From: Ditibartonella apihabitans
Lineage (GTDB): Bacteria > Pseudomonadota > Alphaproteobacteria > Rhizobiales > Rhizobiaceae
Assembly (NCBI RefSeq): GCF_002007485.1
Contig: NZ_CP015820.1
Coordinates: forward strand, 1,426,001-1,490,000
Reading direction: 5' to 3'
DNA: 64,000 bases
The position numbers and the translations under genes were made by a program. The notes beneath the pieces were generated by a model that was given only the letters and a program-made list of their open reading frames with translations, was not told where the DNA came from and ran no database searches. Positions 10,206 through 20,367 of this stretch are shown in pieces; the first letter of the stretch is position 1, and each line of letters starts with the position of its first letter.

Positions 10206-10252
10206 AATAAAACTATCCCTGTTCCAACATATTAAAGCCGGATAGTTTTATT
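10206..10252. terminator. Bidirectional terminator between the MFS gene and ttcA
   Basis: A perfect 13-base stem (10206-10218 with 10240-10252, ending in ...CTATCC/GGATAG...) with a 21-base loop and A/T-rich arms. It lies between two converging genes and can serve both. Confidence 0.7.
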
Positions 10253-10343
10253 GTCTTATGTCGGAAAAAGACCTATTCGATCTTTATTTTCCGCCGGCTC
10301 CATAACCGAAAGATAAGTGTTAAGGAGTGGAATAAAAACATAC

Positions 10344-11177
10344 TTAAAGACCACTGAAATCGAAAAGCTTCTTGTCCAACAAGTGGCTTGGACGAACATT
10401 TGTCAATGCACGTATCATCGTGTCTTTTCGACCGGGCATTTTCTTTTCAATATCATTCAGCATATTTTTCATTGCATTGCGCTGAAGACCGTCCTGACTG
10501 CCACAAAGATTGCATGGGATAATAGGAAACTGCATAGCTTCGGCAAATTTTGCGAGATCTTCTTCCGCTGCATAGACAAGCGGCCGCAAAACCAGCATAT
10601 CTCCCTCGTCATTTACCAGCTTGCCCGGCATGGCCGCCAAACGTCCGCCGTGAAAAAGATTCATGAAAAACGTTTCCAGCACATCGTCCCGATGGTGCCC
10701 GAGAACCAAAGCCGAGCACCCCTCTTCACGCGCAATCCGGTACAGATTGCCCCGCCTTAATCTTGAGCACAGCGAGCAATAAGTCTGGCTATTGTCCAAT
10801 TTTTCAGTGACTATCGAATAAGTGTCCTGATATTCAATCCTGAAGGGAATTCCATAGTGTTTCAAAAAGTCCGGTAAAACATTTTTTGGAAATCCGGGTT
10901 GCCCCTGATCGAGATTGCAAGCCAAAATATCAACCGGCAATAGGCCGCGCCATTTCAGATCAAGGAGAAGGGCAAGCAATCCATAAGAATCTTTGCCACC
11001 AGACAAAGCGACGAGCCATTTCTGCCCCGGTTTAATCATCGAAAAGTCATCCAACGCCTGACGCATATGCCGCAACAAACGTTTTCTGAGCTTATTGAAT
11101 TCAACAGTTGAAGGAGCATCACGAAATAGCGGATGACAACCATCAACATTATCGTCGATATCATTCAGTGCAACCAT
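10344..11177 (-). CDS. ttcA: tRNA 2-thiocytidine(32) synthetase TtcA
   Basis: Thiolates cytidine 32 in certain tRNAs. It is a PP-loop ATPase with a labile [4Fe-4S] cluster. The PP-loop SGGKDS is at residues 59-64, and the two cysteine pairs are in [11 protein letters not shown] and PCNLCGSQ. The second group ends in [13 protein letters not shown], as in the family. The start is the ATG at 11175-11177, with GAAGGAAGG just upstream; a TTG five codons earlier is possible but falls within that site. The protein has 277 residues. It lies downstream of rpsD, with a terminator between them. Confidence 0.93.
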   Translation of the reverse strand: MVALNDIDDNVDGCHPLFRDAPSTVEFNKLRKRLLRHMRQALDDFSMIKPGQKWLVALSGGKDSYGLLALLLDLKWRGLLPVDILACNLDQGQPGFPKNVLPDFLKHYGIPFRIEYQDTYSIVTEKLDNSQTYCSLCSRLRRGNLYRIAREEGCSALVLGHHRDDVLETFFMNLFHGGRLAAMPGKLVNDEGDMLVLRPLVYAAEEDLAKFAEAMQFPIIPCNLCGSQDGLQRNAMKNMLNDIEKKMPGRKDTMIRALTNVRPSHLLDKKLFDFSGL

Positions 11178-11202
11178 TTCACCTTCCTTCAAAAATGTCC
11201 TA

Positions 11203-11234
11203 AAACAAAAACAGGGAGCCGATGGGCTCCCTGT
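11203..11234 (-). terminator. Rho-independent terminator of rpsD
   Basis: A ten-base stem ACAGGGAGCC/GGCTCCCTGT (11211-11220, 11225-11234) with a four-base loop. On the minus strand it is followed by TTTTTGTTTT. Confidence 0.88.
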
Positions 11235-11258
11235 GTAAACAGCAAATTTAATTCACGA

Positions 11259-11876
11259 TTAACGTGAATAGAATTCGACAACCAGATTTGGTTCCATCTG
11301 GACAGCATATGGAACATCGGCAAAAGCCGGAATACGTGTGTAGGTTGCCTTCATCTTGGTGTGATCGGCTTCAATGTAATCGGGAACATCGCGTTCCGGC
11401 AACTGGGTTGCTTCAAGAACAAGTGCCAATTGTTTCGACTTTTCGCGAACTTCAATTACATCACCGGGCTTGCAACGATAAGATTGAATGTTGGTGCGAC
11501 GACCATTCACATTCACATGACCATGATTGATGAACTGACGGGCAGCAAAGATTGTCGGAACAAATTTTGCACGATAAACAATTGCATCAAGGCGTGATTC
11601 GAGAAGACCGATCAAGTTTTCGCCTGTGTCACCACGACGACGGCCAGCTTCTTCGTAAATGCGGTGGAATTGTTTTTCCGAAATATCACCATAGAAACCT
11701 TTCAGTTTCTGCTTGGCGCGCAATTGGGTGCCATAATCGGAAAGCTTGCCTTTACGGCGTTGACCATGTTGACCCGGACCATATTCACGGCGGTTAACCG
11801 GAGACTTCGGACGCCCCCAAATGTTTTCGCCCATGCGGCGGTCAATTTTATATTTCGTAGTTTCGCGCTTGCTCAT
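11259..11876 (-). CDS. rpsD: 30S ribosomal protein S4
   Basis: Primary 16S rRNA-binding protein that starts assembly of the 30S body. The 205 residues are the usual length. The alphaproteobacterial start [21 protein letters not shown] lacks the zinc-finger cysteines. The S4 RNA-binding domain follows as [20 protein letters not shown] and [12 protein letters not shown]. It stands alone here rather than in the alpha operon, which is usual for this order. AAGGAAATGCG precedes the ATG. The leader has an inverted repeat (11901-11920). Confidence 0.98.
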   Translation of the reverse strand: MSKRETTKYKIDRRMGENIWGRPKSPVNRREYGPGQHGQRRKGKLSDYGTQLRAKQKLKGFYGDISEKQFHRIYEEAGRRRGDTGENLIGLLESRLDAIVYRAKFVPTIFAARQFINHGHVNVNGRRTNIQSYRCKPGDVIEVREKSKQLALVLEATQLPERDVPDYIEADHTKMKATYTRIPAFADVPYAVQMEPNLVVEFYSR

Positions 11877-11900
11877 CGCATTTCCTTAAAATTCAATATC

Positions 11901-11920
11901 GAAACAATATTTATTGTTTC
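11901..11920. promoter_or_regulatory. Inverted repeat in the rpsD leader
   Basis: GAAACAAT and ATTGTTTC form a perfect eight-base inverted repeat with a four-base AT centre, 25 bases before the rpsD start codon. In mRNA it would form a hairpin just ahead of the ribosome-binding site. It could be an S4 autoregulatory element or a protein operator; no function is proven. Confidence 0.35.
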
Positions 11921-12378
11921 CGGGAAACGCGCCCTCCTCTGCCCATGAAAAATCATGAACTGACAGGACAAATCGCGCAAGCTTTGCGCAAATGTCCACG
12001 GGACACGTCGGTTAAAGCTTTATCGTCTACCGAAAAAACTTGTGAGGTTCTTTAATGAAATTAACATCCGAAGTCAAGCGGACGGACCTATATAGGTTGA
12101 AAAACAGCGTCTATTTTCTGCGATTTTTGGCACAATACAAAATGAAGTTTGTAAATTTCGTTCCAAAAACAATTTTAGGGTCGAAAAATGCGCCTGAATG
12201 CAGATTAAAAAGTTTAAACCGGTTCGGTTGTCCGTGTAAATTAGCTGCAATCCGTTAGAGCCCTACGCTTGCCCTTTCTTCAATTTTATCGAAGCCAGTC
12301 CTAAAGGATACGATCTTGTATCTTGGTCCTTGATTAAACACTGAAATTATGTGGTATCCCGATTTTGAAATTAAATCT
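11921..12378. other. Non-coding stretch upstream of rpsD
   Basis: About 460 bases between the rpsD leader and the murI stop. It must contain the rpsD promoter on the minus strand. I see no RNA gene, no reading frame with a credible start, and no clear promoter boxes. A GCGCAAGCTTTGCGC palindrome lies near 11976. Confidence 0.4.
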
Positions 12379-13185
12379 TCATTCTTGACCAAGTGGCGTC
12401 AAACGCAAACCGAATCCATGAAGCAATCTGTTTGTCGCATAGTCGGTCCTGCCGGAGGTAAAATGGGCAAGATCAAGATGTTCCGTCAGAGTCTGGACTT
12501 GGTCGGCATCCGGAAGCAAAGATAATGCACGTTTTGCTACTGCTTCTGCAGGATCTATCCAGTCAACCGGCCACTTTGCATTTTTGCGGAACAGATTGAC
12601 AAGAAATGGATAATGTGTACAAGCAAGTACAACAATATCGGTGTGATGGCCGTCTTTCTCGACAAAGCACGGCGCTATCTCTTGTTTCAGAGATGCGCGA
12701 TCAACCGGCTTTCTTCTTAAATAATCTTCTGCAAAACCGGCCAATTTGGCGCTTCCCACGAGTCTGACGTGACACTTGGAAGCGAAAGAGGAAATGAGTT
12801 CATGCGTATAGGCACGTTTGACGGTTCCCGGTGTTGCAAGAACCGATATCAAGCCCGAACGTGTCTGTTCGGCAGCGGGTTTTATCGCAGGGACTGTTCC
12901 GATAAAAGGCACATCGGGATGGGCTCGACGCAAATCCTTTAAAACCAGAGTGGATGCGGTGTTGCAGGCGACAATGCAAAGAATCGGATTATAAAGATTC
13001 AATAACTTTGCAAACAGGTCAATAATATGGGATTTGAGCTCATCTTCTTCCCAATTCCCATACGGAAAAGCAGCATCGTCTGCGATATAGATAAATTTTC
13101 GATCGGGAATAAAAATACGCGTCTCGCGCAGTACCGTAAGCCCGCCGATGCCACTGTCGAAAAACAGTATAGGCCGTTCTGTCAT
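12379..13185 (-). CDS. murI: Glutamate racemase
   Basis: Makes D-glutamate for peptidoglycan. The 268 residues carry both catalytic cysteine motifs, VACNTAST and LACTHYPFL, and the opening [14 protein letters not shown]. The start is the ATG at 13183-13185, one base after the trmJ stop, with GGAAAATAG upstream; a longer in-frame extension would overlap trmJ and has no family support. Translation is probably coupled to trmJ. Confidence 0.95.
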   Translation of the reverse strand: MTERPILFFDSGIGGLTVLRETRIFIPDRKFIYIADDAAFPYGNWEEDELKSHIIDLFAKLLNLYNPILCIVACNTASTLVLKDLRRAHPDVPFIGTVPAIKPAAEQTRSGLISVLATPGTVKRAYTHELISSFASKCHVRLVGSAKLAGFAEDYLRRKPVDRASLKQEIAPCFVEKDGHHTDIVVLACTHYPFLVNLFRKNAKWPVDWIDPAEAVAKRALSLLPDADQVQTLTEHLDLAHFTSGRTDYATNRLLHGFGLRLTPLGQE

Positions 13186-13186
13186 T

Positions 13187-14008
13187 TTAATTACTATTTT
13201 CCTTTGTCCGTTTACGATGGTCCGGCGCCCCCGCCCCGCGCGGCAGTTTGGGTGAAAAATGATCGAGAGAAGAAACAACCCCCCTTAACAGGCGTATTTC
13301 CGGCTCGCTGAATGCTGCACGAGTGAGAACCGAACGTAAGTTCTCCACCATGATCTCTTTGCGCTCTTTCGGTCGGAAATACCCGCGAACATCCAACGCT
13401 TCTTCCAATTGTTCGAAAAGGCCGTAGAGCGTGGCTTTATGCGCCGGTTCCATTTCCTTGTTACGAAATGCGGTGTCAGTTTCCCGTTCCAAACCGGATT
13501 TCATCCATTCATATGACATGAGCAAAACGGCCTGAGCAATATTCAGAGAAGCAAATGCAGGATTGACAGGGAAAGTTACAATTTCATCAGCCAGACTGAT
13601 TTCCTCATTATTCAACCCCCATCTTTCCCGACCGAATAAAATGGCGGTATGCTGTCCCGAATTTTCCTTTATCCGCATAGCATCTGCCGCTTCTACTGCA
13701 CTCCTTACCGGTTTGAAACCATCACGCTCGCGGGCGGTCGTAGCAAAGACAAAGTTTATGTCAGAAATTGCCTCCCGCAAACTATCAAAAACCCGAGCCC
13801 CGTTAATGATATGATCTGCTTTGCTGGCAGTGGCTATAGCTTTCTCGTTTGGAAACTCTTCCCGTGGGTTGACAAGCCGCAATTCGGAAAGACCAAAATT
13901 CGCCATAGCGCGTGCCACCATACCAATATTTTCCGGCAATTGTGGTTCGACAAGTACAATAACGGGACCACCCGTCATATTTTCTCTTTTCCTATCTGTT
14001 CCAGCCAT
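13187..14008 (-). CDS. trmJ: SpoU-family RNA methyltransferase, TrmJ-like (tRNA Cm32/Um32)
   Basis: A trefoil-knot (SPOUT) 2'-O-ribose methyltransferase. TrmJ members methylate position 32 of tRNAs. Motifs are [23 protein letters not shown] (motif 1 region), [15 protein letters not shown] (motif 2) and [22 protein letters not shown] (motif 3, S-adenosylmethionine knot). A helical C-terminal extension includes [22 protein letters not shown]. Possible starts are the ATGs at 14006-14008 (chosen), 13976-13978 and 14051-14053. It lies directly before murI on the same strand. TtcA nearby modifies the same tRNA position, but the two genes are not adjacent. Confidence 0.85.
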   Translation of the reverse strand: MAGTDRKRENMTGGPVIVLVEPQLPENIGMVARAMANFGLSELRLVNPREEFPNEKAIATASKADHIINGARVFDSLREAISDINFVFATTARERDGFKPVRSAVEAADAMRIKENSGQHTAILFGRERWGLNNEEISLADEIVTFPVNPAFASLNIAQAVLLMSYEWMKSGLERETDTAFRNKEMEPAHKATLYGLFEQLEEALDVRGYFRPKERKEIMVENLRSVLTRAAFSEPEIRLLRGVVSSLDHFSPKLPRGAGAPDHRKRTKENSN

Positions 14009-14181
14009 CTCATTACTTCTTTTATTTTTGATGCGTTTTAATGCGTCTTTCACAGAACCTCAACCAAACATTAACCTTGATCTCGAAAAGAACGACAAAT
14101 TGCCTTTTTCATGCCTAAATCCGGTCATTTTTGCAGATGATATAAATTTTTATTGAACCTGTGGCTATGGGGGACGAGAAA

Positions 14182-14292
14182 ATGAACATTGAAATTAAAA
14201 CAACAATCACACTAACAGCAGTTGCTATTATCACAACAATCATGGTTCTTTGCGCCAATATGACCATTAGCGACGTTCTGGCAATTCTCTAA
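14182..14292 (+). CDS. Small single-helix membrane protein (36 residues)
   Basis: An open frame of 36 codons starting MNIEIKTT, followed by a hydrophobic stretch (residues 9-25, rich in Ile, Thr, Ala and Val) and the tail CANMTISDVLAIL. GGGGGACGAG lies about four bases before the ATG, a strong Shine-Dalgarno-like site. An upstream in-frame ATG at 14167 would add five residues (MGDEK) but would use up that site. It would make one transmembrane helix. I recognise no family. It stands alone in a long gene-poor gap. Its reality rests on the ribosome site and the helix composition. Confidence 0.5.
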   Translation: MNIEIKTTITLTAVAIITTIMVLCANMTISDVLAIL

Positions 14293-14916
14293 CTTTTTTC
14301 AGGACAATTGCCTGTCTGGATATTCATATCCGGTTAAAATATTCCGTGTCTTATTATCAATATCGTTTCACACTACCGATAATAGAGTTTTGCCCGACGA
14401 ATGATTTCTTCCCGCAAACGTTGTCTCGGTACCATTTTCGATTTTCTAATTCCGTTTTTGATGTCCTATAAATATTTTTCAATCCCGATGACCGTCCCTG
14501 TTTCCATTTGTTCAACCTGTCAAATAACTTGATGAACAGACCTTGAATGAATCAATAATATTTCTTAGGGTTTGTGTCCATCATCCCGCCCCCACGTCGT
14601 CTTAATTGATTTTAACCGGTTTTGCAGGGAGCCAGCGGAAATGGCATGAATTTTTCATCGGTCAAAAAGACGTTATCTTAGCGGCCCTCGGCTTAATTAT
14701 TCCGATAAATAACGTGCAATCATATCGATCACAGATTATGCTTGTCTCGATTTAGTGGTAACATGCTGCTTTGAATTCACCTTCGATAAGATTAGTATCT
14801 ACCAGTCTCACGAAGGCTCGTTTGAAATAGAAGATCGGAATATCGCTTGGGATATGGCATGGAATTGAAGTTGTTCAATATGCCGGTCGTATCAAAAGAT
14901 AGAAATAGTTAGGCAA
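14293..14916 (+). other. Long gap without recognised genes before map
   Basis: About 620 AT-rich bases. A 30-codon minus-strand open frame near 14375-14465, ending EEIIRRAKLYY, lacks a proven start and could be a relic of a small basic protein. Nothing else is supported. The map promoter should lie near the right end. Confidence 0.35.
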
Positions 14917-15747
14917 ATGGTTAGTTACGTCAATTATAAAAATGCACCTGTAAAATACACCGGACAAATCCGCATTTACGATGAAGAAGCCTTCATTGGA
15001 ATGCGTAAAATTGGGCGGATCGCAGCAGAATGTCTAGATGCACTTGTCGACATCGTCAAACCGGGAGTAACCACTCAAGAGATTGATGATTTTGTGTTCG
15101 CATTTGGTGCCGATCGTGATGCTCTGCCGGCAGATCTGAATTATCGTGGTTACACAAAATCCTGCTGTACATCGATCAATCATGTTGTTTGCCATGGAAT
15201 TCCGGAAAACAAACAACTTCATGCCGGTGATATTGTGAATGTTGACGTAACATTTATCAAAGACGGTTGGCATGGTGACACCAGCCGTATGTATCCTGTT
15301 GGTCCGATAAAAAGAGCTTCAGAACGTTTACTCGAAGTCACGCACGAATCGCTCATGCGCGGGATTGCGGCAGTTAAACCGGGCGCTACTGTCGGTGACA
15401 TTGGCGCTGCAATCCAGCGTTACGCCGAGTCGGAGCGTTGTTCTGTCGTACGTGATTTTTGCGGCCATGGTGTAGGGCTTATATTCCATGATGCACCGAA
15501 TATCCTTCATTACGGAAATCCCGGTGAAGGACCAGAATTACGCGAGGGAATGATTTTCACAATTGAACCGATGATCAATCTTGGAAAGCCGGGTGTCAAA
15601 ATCCTTAATGATGGCTGGACCGCAGTCACCCGTGACAGATCACTTTCGGCGCAATATGAGCATACAATGGCAGTCACAAAAGATGGTTGTGAAATTTTCA
15701 CTCTTTCACAAAATAATACTTACTACGTTCCCGTAACACATTCATGA
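14917..15747 (+). CDS. map: Methionine aminopeptidase, type I
   Basis: Removes the initiator methionine from new proteins. The 276 residues have the two-metal pita-bread fold. The substrate-pocket segment [15 protein letters not shown] is present, and the metal ligands lie in [18 protein letters not shown] (two Asp), CGHGVG (His), FTIEPM (Glu) and YEHTMAV (Glu). The N-terminal 25 residues before the catalytic domain are normal for alphaproteobacterial forms. It ends 16 bases before radC. Confidence 0.96.
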   Translation: MVSYVNYKNAPVKYTGQIRIYDEEAFIGMRKIGRIAAECLDALVDIVKPGVTTQEIDDFVFAFGADRDALPADLNYRGYTKSCCTSINHVVCHGIPENKQLHAGDIVNVDVTFIKDGWHGDTSRMYPVGPIKRASERLLEVTHESLMRGIAAVKPGATVGDIGAAIQRYAESERCSVVRDFCGHGVGLIFHDAPNILHYGNPGEGPELREGMIFTIEPMINLGKPGVKILNDGWTAVTRDRSLSAQYEHTMAVTKDGCEIFTLSQNNTYYVPVTHS

Positions 15748-15763
15748 GCGGGAACCTCATATC

Positions 15764-16537
15764 ATGGCCAAGAATCCGGATGAAAATGCGTTTTCCGAAG
15801 AAGCGTCCTTTGCGTTAACGCCCGGACTCTCCGGTCGAAAGCCGGATCTATCGAAAGATAACCTCATTGCAGAGAATAAAGGACACCGTGAACGATTGCG
15901 CCATCGTTATTTCGAAACCCACGGTGTCGGTTTTCCTGATTATGAATATCTGGAACTCTTGTTATTTCGTTCGATTCCGCGCGCAGATACGAAGCCATTA
16001 GCCAAGGCCTTATTAAACCGTTTCGGCAGCCTTGCCGATGTACTCGGTGCCGATATTGGACTTTTGCAGGAAGTTCCCGGATGTGGTCCTTCTGTAGCAC
16101 GGGATTTAAAAATCCTTTCGGGTATAGCCGAACGTGTAAACCGTGCGGAATTACGTAAACGGGATATTTTTTCATCGTGGGATAAGGTTCTTGGCTATTG
16201 CAAAGCAGCTATGGCCCATGAAACAAGGGAGCAATTCCGTGTCCTTTTTCTCGACAAGAAAAATGGATTGATTGCTGATGAAATCCAGCAAATTGGCACT
16301 ATAGATCACACACCTGTCTACCCAAGGGAAGTGGTCAAACGTGCGTTACAACTTTCTGCATCGGCACTTATTCTTGTTCACAATCATCCCTCAGGCGACC
16401 CGTCGCCTTCTCGCGACGACATCTCGATGACGCATATGATCAAAGATGTTGCAAATGCCTTGGGCATAACAGTCCATGATCATATCATCATCGCACGCAA
16501 TGGTTATGTGAGCTTTCGTGCAAAGAAACTTCTCTGA
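15764..16537 (+). CDS. radC: RadC family JAB/JAMM-domain protein
   Basis: A 257-residue protein with a helix-hairpin-helix region ([15 protein letters not shown]) followed by a JAMM metalloprotease-like domain. That domain bears the zinc signature [14 protein letters not shown] near residues 206-219. The family was named for an E. coli radiation-sensitive mutant later mapped elsewhere, so its real role remains unclear. Placement directly after map is common in Rhizobiales. A terminator follows. Confidence 0.93.
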   Translation: MAKNPDENAFSEEASFALTPGLSGRKPDLSKDNLIAENKGHRERLRHRYFETHGVGFPDYEYLELLLFRSIPRADTKPLAKALLNRFGSLADVLGADIGLLQEVPGCGPSVARDLKILSGIAERVNRAELRKRDIFSSWDKVLGYCKAAMAHETREQFRVLFLDKKNGLIADEIQQIGTIDHTPVYPREVVKRALQLSASALILVHNHPSGDPSPSRDDISMTHMIKDVANALGITVHDHIIIARNGYVSFRAKKLL

Positions 16538-16550
16538 ACAAAAATAAAAC

Positions 16551-16581
16551 AAGCCGCTAACGAATGTCAGCGGCTTTATGC
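16551..16581 (+). terminator. Terminator after radC
   Basis: AAGCCGCT (16551-16558) pairs with AGCGGCTT (16569-16576) with a ten-base loop. The T-run is short (TTTATG). It lies just past radC and converges with the DUF3126 gene. Confidence 0.6.
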
Positions 16582-16626
16582 AAAAAAATTATCGGCTTGC
16601 GAGGATATTAATCATCAACATTTCGA

Positions 16627-16839
16627 CTATTCGTCGAGATCGATATCAAGAATTGCCATCGAAAAATTGTAAGACAATTCGCCTTCATCCTCGTCACGAT
16701 AAATCACCCCGAGAAACTCGTCGTCAAGATAGAGCTCACAAGAATCATCCTTACGAGGTCTGGGCTTTACTTGCAGTGACCGGTTTTGAAATTTGCGCTT
16801 AAAGTAGCCATCAAGTTTCTTGATTTCATCAGGCTTCAC
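16627..16839 (-). CDS. DUF3126 family protein
   Basis: A 70-residue acidic protein matching the alphaproteobacterial DUF3126 family. It opens MKPDEIKKLDGYFKRKF, has the strand-rich core CELYLDDEFLGVIYRDEDEGE, and ends SYNFSMAILDIDLDE. The function is unknown. It is the last gene of a minus-strand block with cysE. GGAGATCGCTGTG precedes the ATG. Confidence 0.85.
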   Translation of the reverse strand: MKPDEIKKLDGYFKRKFQNRSLQVKPRPRKDDSCELYLDDEFLGVIYRDEDEGELSYNFSMAILDIDLDE

Positions 16840-16923
16840 AGCGATCTCCTAAAAATTGCAATCGTTAAACAAAATGCCAGATAAGGTACAACTTCGTTTC
16901 TGTAAAGACGCGGGTCTTTCATT

Positions 16924-17733
16924 TTACTCATTAATTGACTGATCCATGCTTAGTGCCGGTTCGTTATCTGCTATTTTTCCAACCACTTTTGCAGGCACAC
17001 CGGCCACGGTACTATACGCCGCAACTGGTTTTAGAACAACAGAACAAGCCGCAATCTTTGCGCAATCGCCCACCGTAATATTGCCGAGAACTTTTGCACC
17101 TGCACCAATCAGAACACCATGACCGATTTTAGGATGCCGATCGCCGGACTCTTTGCCTGTTCCGCCCAACGTCACATCCTGCAACATGGAAACATTGTCG
17201 CCAATGATTGCTGTCTCTCCAACAACAAGACCTGTTGCGTGGTCTAAAAAAATACCCTTGCCTATACGGGCTGCCGGATGAATATCTGTCTGGAATACCG
17301 ATGACGACCGCCCCTGCAAAAATAGTGCGAGATCTTTTCTGCCTTTGAGCCATAGACTATGAGCAAAACGATGAGCCTCTATAGCCAAAAACCCTTTTAG
17401 ATAAAGTACCGGCTCCATAAAGCGGTTGCATGCCGGATCACGATGGAACACTGCCGATATATCACTGGTGATAATATCTTCCAGATGATCCATCGTATCA
17501 ATCTGTTCGACAAATATTTGCGACAGCAATTCTTCATTGAGTTCGCGCGTCCAAAGCCGTGCAGCAACCCGACCGGCGATCATTTCCGATAAATTGGCGC
17601 GATCAAGGATGGCATGTTGAAAAAATTCGCCTAAAGCAGGATCCTGTTCCGATGCTTCCATTGCTTCTTGTTTGATATTTTTTAAAAGTAAGGCGGGGGC
17701 GATAGCTTCACCCTTTTGTTCACAGCAAGGCAA
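16924..17733 (-). CDS. cysE: Serine O-acetyltransferase
   Basis: Forms O-acetylserine from serine and acetyl-CoA, the first step of cysteine synthesis. The 269 residues have the helical N-terminal SATase domain (EDIITSDISAVFHRDPA) and a left-handed beta-helix built from hexapeptide repeats: DIHPAARIGKGIFLDHATGL with the catalytic Asp-His, then DNVSMLQDVTLGGTG. It ends with the usual AGVPAKVVG. It sits 54 bases downstream of the hydrolase gene on the same strand. Confidence 0.96.
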   Translation of the reverse strand: MPCCEQKGEAIAPALLLKNIKQEAMEASEQDPALGEFFQHAILDRANLSEMIAGRVAARLWTRELNEELLSQIFVEQIDTMDHLEDIITSDISAVFHRDPACNRFMEPVLYLKGFLAIEAHRFAHSLWLKGRKDLALFLQGRSSSVFQTDIHPAARIGKGIFLDHATGLVVGETAIIGDNVSMLQDVTLGGTGKESGDRHPKIGHGVLIGAGAKVLGNITVGDCAKIAACSVVLKPVAAYSTVAGVPAKVVGKIADNEPALSMDQSINE

Positions 17734-17787
17734 TTTTCTTAACCTTCTCTTTTGCGGGCAAAATGTTTGCCCTGTCCATACTCATTG

Positions 17788-18561
17788 TCAAGCAACGGGA
17801 TAGCGTGCCAAAAAATTGATGACACCCTTTTTATAGACAGGATCACCAACTGCCAACATGTGATCTCTGTTCGGAATTATTAAAGCTTCTCCATGGGGCA
17901 GTAAAGCCACAAGAGGTTCAGCTTCGCCCGATATTTCGTCCAGAGTTCCAACAGCCACCAATGCAGGTTGTTTTATCGAGTGGACTTCGGCTGCTGTCAA
18001 TTCCTGTTTGGACGTAATGACACAAGCTGCAAGTGCTTTCCGGTCGCTTTTCGTCCTGTCAGCGAACTTTCTGAACATCAGTCCCCGTTTATTGGTAATC
18101 TTCGAAATATCTTCTGCCAAAAGTGCTTCCGCCACGGGTTCCCAGTTTCCTGCACCGGTCACCATGCCAATACCGAGCCCACCGAAAATAGCGCTATTAA
18201 CATAATCGGGATAGAGAATAGACATATAGGCTGTGATTCTTGCCCCCATGGAATAGCCCATGATTTGAGCCTTTTTGATTTTTAGATGATCAAGAAGTGC
18301 TACAGCATCTCCTGCCATTGCTTGTGGCGTATAAACAGCAGGATCATGGCTCTTATCGGAAAAACCGTGTCCACGGTTATCAATCGCTATAACCCGATAG
18401 CCAGCCTCATTCAGCGCACGAAACCACCCCGGTGCATACCAATTAACATAAGAAGACGAGGCAAAACCGTGGATTAATAAGACCGGTTCACCAACCCCCT
18501 CTTCCCGGTAAGCAAGTTTGAACCCGTCATGATGGAAATATTGTACGTCTTCTGCACTCAT
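17788..18561 (-). CDS. Alpha/beta-fold hydrolase
   Basis: A 257-residue alpha/beta hydrolase. The oxyanion segment is VLLIHGFASSSYVNW, the nucleophile elbow GYSMGA is near residue 102, and the C-terminal catalytic His is in IPNRDHMLAVGD. The substrate is not evident, and the family spans esterases and other hydrolases. It starts two bases after the DUF192 gene stop and precedes cysE, so the three probably form one transcription unit. Confidence 0.85.
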   Translation of the reverse strand: MSAEDVQYFHHDGFKLAYREEGVGEPVLLIHGFASSSYVNWYAPGWFRALNEAGYRVIAIDNRGHGFSDKSHDPAVYTPQAMAGDAVALLDHLKIKKAQIMGYSMGARITAYMSILYPDYVNSAIFGGLGIGMVTGAGNWEPVAEALLAEDISKITNKRGLMFRKFADRTKSDRKALAACVITSKQELTAAEVHSIKQPALVAVGTLDEISGEAEPLVALLPHGEALIIPNRDHMLAVGDPVYKKGVINFLARYPVA

Positions 18562-18563
18562 GT

Positions 18564-19043
18564 CTAATCCACTTTACATTCACCACATATAGCCGGATGA
18601 ACGACTTTTTGACCAATCTTTATGTCGTTTTTTCGGACTTCACCAGCATTAAGTTCGATTGTAAAGGCAGCCGCCACATGTGATGAAACAATTTTTGTTG
18701 AGTATGGTACCGCATTTTCTGCAATCGATACAATGATTCCCTTGTCATCGAGGAACACCATATCGAGCGGTAACGGTGTATTTGCCATCCACATTGTCAC
18801 AATGCGAATGCCCGGAAAAACGAATAACATAGCTCTATCGGAAGGAAAATCCGCCCTATACATTAGTCCGGCTTCATTCTCTTCCGGTGTCTTGGCAACT
18901 TCGACATTATAAGAGATTTTACCACTGTCTGTGATGATAACGAGGGGCGCTCTGTCAACAGGTAAACGCATTGGTTCTTGAGCATATACCCCTTGCCCCA
19001 TCGTAAATAACAAAAAGATAAAACCCGCAACCAGACTTTTCAT
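18564..19043 (-). CDS. Exported DUF192 family protein
   Basis: A 159-residue protein with a Sec signal peptide (MKSLVAGFIFLLFTMGQGVYAQ) and a DUF192 beta-barrel domain. The domain marks are EAGLMYRADFPSDRAMLFVF, MWMANTPLPLDMVFLD, and the closing AAAFTIELNAGEV. A pair of late cysteines (ICGEC) is unusual for the motif pattern I know and could bind metal or form a disulfide. The function of the family is unknown. It lies two bases ahead of the hydrolase gene. Confidence 0.88.
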   Translation of the reverse strand: MKSLVAGFIFLLFTMGQGVYAQEPMRLPVDRAPLVIITDSGKISYNVEVAKTPEENEAGLMYRADFPSDRAMLFVFPGIRIVTMWMANTPLPLDMVFLDDKGIIVSIAENAVPYSTKIVSSHVAAAFTIELNAGEVRKNDIKIGQKVVHPAICGECKVD

Positions 19044-19123
19044 GAAAGGAAACTCCCCAAAAAACTTGCGAGTCTTTTAAAAGCTATAATTTTGTGGAAA
19101 TATATTACCAGAAAAATAAAATT

Positions 19124-19702
19124 CTAATGTGTAGGGAATGGTATAGCAATATCCGGATGGATTTCCGCAGCCATAAGGCCTTTTTCACCCCGTCCATAAC
19201 GTACCAGAACAACCTGACCGGGACGTAATTCGGCAAGGCCAAAACGCCGCAGGGTTTCCATATGGATGAAAATATCTTCTGTCCCTTCACCCCGCGTCAG
19301 AAAGCCAAATCCTTTCTCCCGATTGAACCATTTCACAATTGCGCGTTCCAAGCCGCTTTCCGGTGTCACCACAATATGGGTACGTGCAGGCAATTCCGAA
19401 GGGTGGACAGCAGTAGAAAGGTCTATCGATTTAACCTGAATGCATTGCAAGCCACGTTCGCCTTTCTTGACCATGCAAACAACACGCGCACCTTCGAGCG
19501 CTGTATGGAAACCGTCACGTCTCATTACAGTCACATGAAGAAGGATATCCGGAACACCGGCAATATCCGGAACGATGAAACCATAACCTTTGCTTACATC
19601 GAACCATTTGATGCTGCCACTTATTTCGACAACATCCGTTGCTGCTGTTTCAGAACTATCTTGAGATGGAAGAAAGCCTTCCAATATTTCGTCACTCGCC
19701 AT
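19124..19702 (-). CDS. Cold-shock protein with two CSD domains
   Basis: A 192-residue protein with two cold-shock domains. The first is SGSIKWFDVSKGYGFIVPD, with an RNP2-like DILLHVTVM (residues about 29-93). The second is AIVKWFNREKGFGFLTRGE with DIFIHMETL (about 120-186). A roughly 25-residue linker joins them. Tandem CSD proteins of this type are common in alphaproteobacteria and bind single-stranded nucleic acid. The aromatic RNP1 residues are kept in both domains, less so in RNP2 of the first (LLHV). An upstream promoter region of about 220 bases separates it from gloA. Confidence 0.93.
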   Translation of the reverse strand: MASDEILEGFLPSQDSSETAATDVVEISGSIKWFDVSKGYGFIVPDIAGVPDILLHVTVMRRDGFHTALEGARVVCMVKKGERGLQCIQVKSIDLSTAVHPSELPARTHIVVTPESGLERAIVKWFNREKGFGFLTRGEGTEDIFIHMETLRRFGLAELRPGQVVLVRYGRGEKGLMAAEIHPDIAIPFPTH

Positions 19703-19926
19703 AATTCTTACAGTCCTATTAATAGTAATTAATCACGTATGATTCTCTTTACGACCAGTTAATATAGCTCGGTCCTAGTGGCGCAAGTCCCCTTAACAAG
19801 ATTTCCCCAAATAGTAGAAGCCCAATCGCAAGAAATCTTTTTCAACCATTTTTACATCGATTGCGATATTCACATCGACTTCAAAAACCGTTAAAATTTT
19901 TTTGACCAGAGAAAGTGAGAAACAAA

Positions 19927-20367
19927 ATGCGTTACCTACACACTATGGTTCGGGTTAAAGACCTCGAACAATCACTCCATTTCTATTGCACCGTATTCGG
20001 ACTAACGGAAACCCGCCGCATCGAAAATGAAAAAGGGCGTTTTACCCTTATCTATCTGGCTGCGCCCGATGACATGGATTCGGCCAAAAATAAGCATTCT
20101 CCGGAACTCGAGCTTACCTATAACTGGGATAAGGAAGACTATCACGGCGGGCGCAATTTCGGCCATCTGGCTTATGAAGTGGACAATATCTACGAAACTT
20201 GCAAACATTTATCAGAACAGGGAATCGTTATCAATCGGCCACCGCGCGACGGACATATGGCTTTTATAAAATCCCCTGACGGCATATCCATCGAATTATT
20301 GCAAAAAGGCGAAAAACTCGCACCCCAAGAACCGTGGGCTTCTATGAACAATACTGGAACCTGGTAA
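19927..20367 (+). CDS. gloA: Lactoylglutathione lyase (glyoxalase I)
   Basis: Converts the hemithioacetal of methylglyoxal and glutathione to lactoylglutathione. The 146 residues form the vicinal-oxygen-chelate fold. Metal ligands match E. coli-type GloA: His5 (RYLHTMVRV), Glu in [10 protein letters not shown], His in FGHLAYEV and Glu in GISIELLQ. The ATG at 19927 is preceded by GAGAAAGTGAG; a GTG four codons earlier is inside that site and is rejected. It is a single gene with no clear operon partner. Confidence 0.95.
   Translation: MRYLHTMVRVKDLEQSLHFYCTVFGLTETRRIENEKGRFTLIYLAAPDDMDSAKNKHSPELELTYNWDKEDYHGGRNFGHLAYEVDNIYETCKHLSEQGIVINRPPRDGHMAFIKSPDGISIELLQKGEKLAPQEPWASMNNTGTW

Noticed and set aside
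12055..12258. 67-codon frame upstream of rpsD on the opposite strand
   Set aside because: No ribosome site and no protein-like pattern; the area is better explained as promoter DNA.
14375..14465. 30-codon minus-strand frame ending EEIIRRAKLYY, possibly a small basic protein relic
   Set aside because: No proper start, an upstream stop and no confident family match.
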